Below are positions 5,128-8,698 of a stretch of DNA of 8,698 nt, piece by piece. Numbering within the stretch: the first letter of the stretch is position 1; every line of letters begins with the position of its first letter. The notes beneath the pieces were generated by a model that worked only from the letters and a program-made list of their open reading frames with translations, ran no database searches and was not told where the DNA came from. The translations under genes and the position numbers were made by a program. This stretch comes from Caldifarciminota bacterium (lineage in GTDB: Bacteria > Hydrothermota > Tepidihabitantia > Tepidihabitantales > Tepidihabitantaceae), in NCBI GenBank assembly GCA_903908785.1, contig CAIVTL010000738.1:1-8698 (forward strand), given 5' to 3'.

Positions 5128-5943
5128 TCACCCTTCGAAGTCGAGCGCGATGTCCGCGGCCGGGGCCGAGTGGGTGATGGCTCCGACTGAGATGTAGTCA
5201 ACGCCGGTCTCGGCAATCCGGCGCACGGTCTTCAAGGTGACGCCGCCCGAGGCTTCGAGCTTCGCCTTTCCGTGGGCGAGCGTAACCGCCTGTTTCATCT
5301 GCGCGACGGTCATGTTGTCGAGCAGTATGCGCCGTGCGTGCGCGGCCAGCGCCTCACGGAACTCGTCGAGATTCCGTACTTCGATGTCCTTGGCCAGTGC
5401 GCGCCCTCGGCACCGGCGGAGAGCCTCGGTAATTGAGCCCGCGATGGCGACGTGGTTGTCCTTGATGAGAATCCGGTCGTACAGACCCAGGCGGTGATTG
5501 GTGCCGCCGCCGCAGCGGACCGCGTACTTCTCGAGTTGGCGCCAGCCCGGGGTCGTCTTACGCGTGTCGAGGATGACCGTTCCGGTACCCCGGACCGCAT
5601 CCACAAACCGGCGGGTCACGGTTGCGATACCGGAGAGATGCTGCAGGAAGTTGAGCGCCGTGCGTTCGGCCGCGAGCATCGGGCGGGCGTAGCCGACCAC
5701 GCGGGCCAGGGTTGAGCCGCGGCTGAACCGCGCCCCGTCTGCGAGTTGTGGCTCGACCCGGGTCGACCGGTCCACAGTCAGAAAGACCTGACGGCAGATG
5801 GTAATGCCGGCGAGGATGCCGGACGAACGCGCAACCACCCGGGCCCGGGCGCACTGGCCCTTCGGGACAACGAGCCACGAGGTGACGTCGCCGGTGTGGA
5901 TGTCTTCAGCCAGGGCGGCCTTAATGAGTCGGGTAGCGGTCAT
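5128..5943 (-). CDS. nadC: Nicotinate-nucleotide pyrophosphorylase (quinolinate phosphoribosyltransferase) NadC
   Basis: NadC converts quinolinate and phosphoribosyl pyrophosphate to nicotinate mononucleotide, CO2 and pyrophosphate in de novo NAD synthesis. The 271-residue protein is close to family length. It shows EDIHTGDVTS (13-22), AERTALNFLQHLSGIAT (92-108), DTRKTTPGWRQLEKYAV (126-142), GGGTNHRLGLYDRILIKDNH (145-164), EVRNLDE (188-194), LLDNM (207-211), EASGGV (230-235) and SVGAITHS (252-259), covering the phosphate- and quinolinate-binding residues. The frame is open upstream into the coiled-coil gene, but the family start is the ATG at 5943, and the extra residues are only a shadow of that gene. 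It lies 37 bp after the regulator stop and is probably co-transcribed, which may be simple proximity. Neither nadA nor nadB is in view. Confidence 0.96.
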   Translation of the reverse strand: MTATRLIKAALAEDIHTGDVTSWLVVPKGQCARARVVARSSGILAGITICRQVFLTVDRSTRVEPQLADGARFSRGSTLARVVGYARPMLAAERTALNFLQHLSGIATVTRRFVDAVRGTGTVILDTRKTTPGWRQLEKYAVRCGGGTNHRLGLYDRILIKDNHVAIAGSITEALRRCRGRALAKDIEVRNLDEFREALAAHARRILLDNMTVAQMKQAVTLAHGKAKLEASGGVTLKTVRRIAETGVDYISVGAITHSAPAADIALDFEG

Positions 5944-5980
5944 GAGGTTTTCCGGAGGGGTCGGTGCAGCCGCGCGAGCA

Positions 5981-7672
5981 TCAGCCCTGGGTCTTGCGCT
6001 GCTTGTCAGCGTGGGCCCCGGCCTTGGCCTCTTCGGCGGGGCGCTGCTCGGCGAGCTTACGTTCCTTTTCAGCGTCGGCGTTGGCCTTGGCATCCCCCCA
6101 GAACCGCTCTGCGGCCTGTCTCTGTTCCTCTGCTTTCTTCTTGCGCTCCGTCTCGGCGCTGGCCTTGCCGCCGACTTCCCACCAGATACGCTGCGCGGCC
6201 AGTCTCCGTTCCTCTTCTCTTCTCTTGCGTTCTGCCTCGGCGCGGGCCTTCTCTTCCGTGTCCAGCCGGGCGAGCTGCCCGGCGAGCCGGTGCTCCTCTT
6301 CATCGAGTGGTCCGCGTTCCGCTTCGGCACGGGCCTTCGCCTCGGCTTCTTCTTTGGCGCGTTGCACGGCAAGCCGCTGCTCTTCTTCCTTCCGCTTGAG
6401 CTCCGTTTCAGCGCGGGACTTTTCCTCCGCCTCCAACCTGGCGCGCTGCTCGGCGAGCTTGCGTCTTTCTTCCTCGAGTTGCCGGCGTTCCGATTCGATG
6501 CGGGCCATGGCTTCGGCTTCTTCCCGGGCAAGCCGTTCGGCCAGTCTCCGTTCCTCTTCCTTCAGCTTGCGCTCCGCCTCGGCGCGGGCCCGGGCTTCTT
6601 CCCTGGCGCGCTTCTCGGCAAGCTTGCGCTGCTCTTCCTCGTTCTTCCTGCGCTCGGCTTCAGTGCGAGCCCGGGATGCTGCTTCCTCGTGTGCTCGCTT
6701 CTCGGCCTGCTTGCGTGCCTCTTCCTCTTTTTTCTTACGTTCGGCTTCGGCACGGGCCTTGGCTTCAGCCTCCTCGCGGGTGCGCTTCTCAGCGAGCTTG
6801 CGTTCCTGCTCCGCTTTCTTCCTGGCCTCGGCTTCGGCGCGAGCCCTGGCTTCGGCTTCCTCTTGGGCGCGTTTCTCGGCGAGCCGGCGTTGCTCTTCTT
6901 CTTTCTTCTTGCTCTCAGCTTCGGCGCGAGCCCTGGCTTCGGCCTCTTCCCTGGTACGCTGTGCGGCGAGCCGCTGTTCCTCTTCCACCCGCTTACGTTC
7001 GGCGTCAGCGCGGGCTCTGGCTTCGGCTTCTTCCTTGGCGCGTTGCGCGGCAAGCCTCTGTTCTTCTTCCTTCCGTTTGCTCTCGGCGTCAGTCCGGGCT
7101 TTGGTCTCAGCTTCTTCTCTGGCGCGCTGGGCGGCGAGCCGCTGCTCTTCTTCTTTCCTACCGCGCTCGGCCTCGGCTTCCGCCTGGGAATCAGGTTGAG
7201 GTCGAGGTTGAAGTTGAGGCATGGAGTTCTCGGCCTTGACCTCGACCTCGACCTTAGTCTCTTTCCGGGTCGCCGCCTGCTCTTTCGCCCACTCCTCGGG
7301 GAAGAGGAGTTCGCGGATCTTGCCGAGCAGCACCGCCGCCTCGAATGGTTTGGCAACGTAGGCGCTCGCACCCATATCGAGGCCGCGGCGAACGTCCTCC
7401 GGCGATGAGCGGGCGCTGAATATGATTATCGGGGTCTGTGCCATCCCGCCGGACTTGAACAGACGGCAGACCGAGTAGCCGTCCATCTTGGGGATCATCA
7501 AATCGAGGATGACGAGGTCCGGCTGAGCCTGTCGCGCCTTGCCGATTGCCTGGAACCCGTCCGCGGCGGTCGCTACTTCGAAGCCTGCGTTTTCGAGCCG
7601 GCTCTGAACCAGCTCACGCAGGTTGTCCTCATCCTCGACCAGGAGTATTCTCTTCTTCTTGGGGTCGCTCAC
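5981..7672 (-). CDS. Response regulator receiver fused to a 390-residue charged coiled coil
   Basis: Residues 1-123 are a complete CheY-like receiver: acidic E13/D14, phospho-acceptor D57 in LVILDLMIPKMDG, S86 and K108 of the YVAKPF motif. A linker (about 125-165) contains a VEVEV repeat and a Pro/Gln stretch. Residues about 165-555 are almost only Glu, Lys, Arg, Ala and Gln in about 13 repeats of 26-30 residues, typified by RLAAQRAREEAEARARAEAE. No DNA-binding, enzymatic or membrane segment is present. The layout recalls AglZ of Myxococcus, a receiver-like domain plus long coil used in polar localisation, but here the phosphorylation residues are intact. The start is GTG 7672 with a weak AAGAAG site (7678-7683), chosen by match to the paralogue at 8183. 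The coil may also be described as TolA-like low complexity. Function beyond phospho-signalling is unknown. Confidence 0.88.
   Translation of the reverse strand: MSDPKKKRILLVEDEDNLRELVQSRLENAGFEVATAADGFQAIGKARQAQPDLVILDLMIPKMDGYSVCRLFKSGGMAQTPIIIFSARSSPEDVRRGLDMGASAYVAKPFEAAVLLGKIRELLFPEEWAKEQAATRKETKVEVEVKAENSMPQLQPRPQPDSQAEAEAERGRKEEEQRLAAQRAREEAETKARTDAESKRKEEEQRLAAQRAKEEAEARARADAERKRVEEEQRLAAQRTREEAEARARAEAESKKKEEEQRRLAEKRAQEEAEARARAEAEARKKAEQERKLAEKRTREEAEAKARAEAERKKKEEEARKQAEKRAHEEAASRARTEAERRKNEEEQRKLAEKRAREEARARAEAERKLKEEERRLAERLAREEAEAMARIESERRQLEEERRKLAEQRARLEAEEKSRAETELKRKEEEQRLAVQRAKEEAEAKARAEAERGPLDEEEHRLAGQLARLDTEEKARAEAERKRREEERRLAAQRIWWEVGGKASAETERKKKAEEQRQAAERFWGDAKANADAEKERKLAEQRPAEEAKAGAHADKQRKTQG
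6010..7160 (-). repeat. Coding tandem repeat of about 84-87 bp (28-29 residues) in the coiled coil
   Basis: The protein repeats (R/K)LA(A/E)(Q/K)RA(R/K)EEAEA(K/R)ARAEAERK(R/K)(K/E)EEEQ about 13 times. The first three units are exactly 28 residues, a multiple of seven; later ones are mostly 27-29. Units nearest the receiver are most alike, while the last two or three are degraded (for example IWWEVGGKA and FWGDAKANA), which suggests growth at the receiver-proximal end and decay at the C-terminus. Opposite-strand frames here are long because these codons give no stops when reversed. Confidence 0.85.
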
Positions 7673-7763
7673 GAGTTCTTCTTGGGACTAGGCAGAGGTA
7701 GAGGCAGAGTTCGAAGTATGGAGGTCTTTACCTTTACCTTTACCTTGGCCTTTTCCTGGCGGT
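7673..7763 (-). other. Spacer between the two regulators with hexamer repeats
   Basis: The plus strand holds GCAGAG/GTAGAG/GCAGAG-type repeats near 7691-7710 and three perfect TTTACC units at 7727-7744, so the minus-strand RNA carries GGTAAA repeats. Bases 7665-7684, spanning the regulator start, repeat those at 8176-8195 with one mismatch. No promoter or terminator is clear. Confidence 0.55.
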
Positions 7764-8183
7764 CTACTCAGGATTTGCCGGAGCCGGCTTGGGCTTGGCC
7801 GCCGGCTCGCCAATCTTCAATAGCTCGGTGACCTTGCTGAGCAGGACCGATGACTCAAAGGGTTTGCATACGTATGCGTCGGCGCCCGTGTCGAGCCCGC
7901 GGCGAACGTCATCCGGTGACGAACGCGCGGTGAACATGATTATCGGAATCTGCGCCATGCCGCTGGACTTGAACAGGCGGCAGACGGTATAGCCGTCCAT
8001 CTTGGGTATCATCAGGTCGAGAATGACGAGGTCCGGCTGATCCTGGCGCGCCTTGACGACGGCCTGGAACCCGTCAGCGGCGGTGACGACCTCGAAGCCC
8101 TCTTTCTCGAGGCGGCTCTGGACCAACTCGCGCAGGTTGTCTTCGTCCTCGACCACGAGAATCTTCTTCTTGGCATCGCTCAC
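7764..8183 (-). CDS. Single-domain response regulator (CheY-like)
   Basis: The 139-residue protein is one receiver domain with a short Ala/Pro/Lys tail (about 123-139). Receiver residues are E12/D13, phospho-acceptor D56 in LVILDLMIPKMDG, T85 and K107 of YVCKPF, so it should accept phosphate from the adjacent kinase. There is no output domain, so it probably acts by binding a partner or as a phosphate relay or sink. It matches the receiver of the coiled-coil regulator at roughly four residues in five by eye, including MSD-KKK at the start, so the two are recent paralogues. The start is GTG 8183, overlapping the kinase stop by four bases (GTGA), with AAGGAG five bases upstream. The coiled-coil paralogue follows after 91 bp. 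Confidence 0.93.
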   Translation of the reverse strand: MSDAKKKILVVEDEDNLRELVQSRLEKEGFEVVTAADGFQAVVKARQDQPDLVILDLMIPKMDGYTVCRLFKSSGMAQIPIIMFTARSSPDDVRRGLDTGADAYVCKPFESSVLLSKVTELLKIGEPAAKPKPAPANPE

Positions 8184-8698
8184 GAGTTCTCCTTGATTGG
8201 CAGGATGAAGCTGAACCTGGCTCCCTCGCCGAGGTTGCTCGCCGCCCAGACCTTGCCGTAGTGCATTTCAATAATCGAGCGGACGATGGCGAGGCCCAGC
8301 CCGATTCCCGGACCGTGCGGGTCGACTCGCTCGAACTTGCCGAAGATACGGTCGAGGAACTCCGCCGGGATGCCGGGCCCGTCGTCCGAAACCGTCACCT
8401 GGACGTAGCCCGTGTTGGCGAGGATTCCTTTCTCGGTCAGCACGGCTGCGCCCGGGTCAACGAACCCGATGTCGACGCGGATGGTGCCGCCCCGCGGGGT
8501 GTACTTGATGGCGTTGTCGAGCACATTGTTGAAGACCCGGAGCAGCCGGTCGCGGTCGCCCATGACCGGCGGCAGACGCGACGGGATGTTGCGTTCGACT
8601 ATCAGGTTGCGCTTGCTGACGAGGAGCGACAGGCTCTCGATGGCGGTGGAGAGCAGTTCCGGCAGGTCCACCGCGTCAAAGCGCAGGACGACCTTGCC
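8180..8698 (-). CDS. Sensor histidine kinase, C-terminal ATP-binding part; cut by right edge
   Basis: Only the last 172 residues are in the window; the frame is open to base 8698 and a GTG at 8671 is internal. The visible part is a HATPase_c domain: N box FNNVLDNAIKYTP (56-68), G1 box DDGPGIP (105-111), F box IFGKFERV (118-125), G2 box GIGLGLAIVRSI (131-142) and a final GEGARFSFILP (158-167). This is the HisKA-associated type of two-component kinase, which autophosphorylates on a histidine lying upstream, out of view. The sensor region cannot be seen. The stop overlaps the next start by four bases, so the neighbouring single-domain regulator is the natural partner, and the coiled-coil paralogue is a possible second one. 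Confidence 0.93.
   Translation of the reverse strand, partial: GKVVLRFDAVDLPELLSTAIESLSLLVSKRNLIVERNIPSRLPPVMGDRDRLLRVFNNVLDNAIKYTPRGGTIRVDIGFVDPGAAVLTEKGILANTGYVQVTVSDDGPGIPAEFLDRIFGKFERVDPHGPGIGLGLAIVRSIIEMHYGKVWAASNLGEGARFSFILPIKENS
8189..8194 (-). promoter_or_regulatory. Ribosome binding site AAGGAG of the single-domain regulator
   Basis: AAGGAG on the minus strand lies five bases before GTG 8183, inside the last kinase codons. The duplicated counterpart before the coiled-coil regulator has one change (AAGAAG), which may lower its translation. This site supports the GTG start. Confidence 0.65.

Noticed and set aside
5944..6531. Upstream extension of nadC giving a 467-residue frame
   Set aside because: The extra residues are a shifted reading of the coiled-coil repeats. 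All NadC motifs start after the ATG at 5943, and the total matches family length.
5798..7408. Open frames of 536 and 411 codons on the plus strand opposite the coiled-coil regulator
   Set aside because: Glu, Ala, Arg and Lys codons reverse to Leu, Phe, Ser and Arg codons without stops, so the frames and their Leu/Phe- or Ser-rich content are by-products. No family motif is present.

Overview
The window is 8.7 kb of GC-rich bacterial chromosome, mostly housekeeping genes. The partial gene at the left edge ends in a type A (Por) secretion-system sorting domain, which is typical of the Fibrobacteres-Chlorobi-Bacteroidetes (FCB) group and related candidate phyla such as WOR-3. Several genes have no Shine-Dalgarno sequence, and one appears leaderless. 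I infer an uncultured FCB-type bacterium; the phylum cannot be fixed from this window.

Layout. Positions 1-267 (+) are the end of a secreted protein, followed by a strong hairpin with a TTCG loop. A gene-free gap of about 1.3 kb (268-1586) holds a long degenerate array with 12-bp periodicity (about 673-1212), GC palindromes, and the rsmD promoter. Next is a plus-strand cluster: rsmD (16S rRNA methyltransferase), coaD (coenzyme A synthesis), obgE (ribosome-assembly GTPase) and dprA (single-strand DNA loader for RecA). It ends at a large inverted repeat shared with a convergent minus-strand set. Read in its own direction, that set is a histidine kinase (cut by the right edge), a single-domain response regulator, a second response regulator carrying a 390-residue coiled coil, and nadC (NAD synthesis).

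How the genes work together. The kinase stop and the first regulator start overlap by 4 nt, so they are probably translated together. The two receivers are close paralogues from a local duplication, and the second has gained a long charged coiled coil, giving an architecture like the Myxococcus protein AglZ. Neither regulator has a DNA-binding output domain, so the signal probably leads to protein-protein interaction or localisation.

The most unusual observations are: (1) a 128-bp tandem duplication across the rsmD/coaD junction, which created a 43-codon chimeric reading frame linked to both neighbours by GTGA overlaps; (2) the 12-bp periodic array, in which nearly every TA step lies in one codon phase and TAG codons fall in tyrosine columns; (3) unrelated heptanucleotide arrays in successive gaps between genes; (4) the receiver/coiled-coil protein. 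I found no mobile element, CRISPR array, RNA gene or recognisable defence system.
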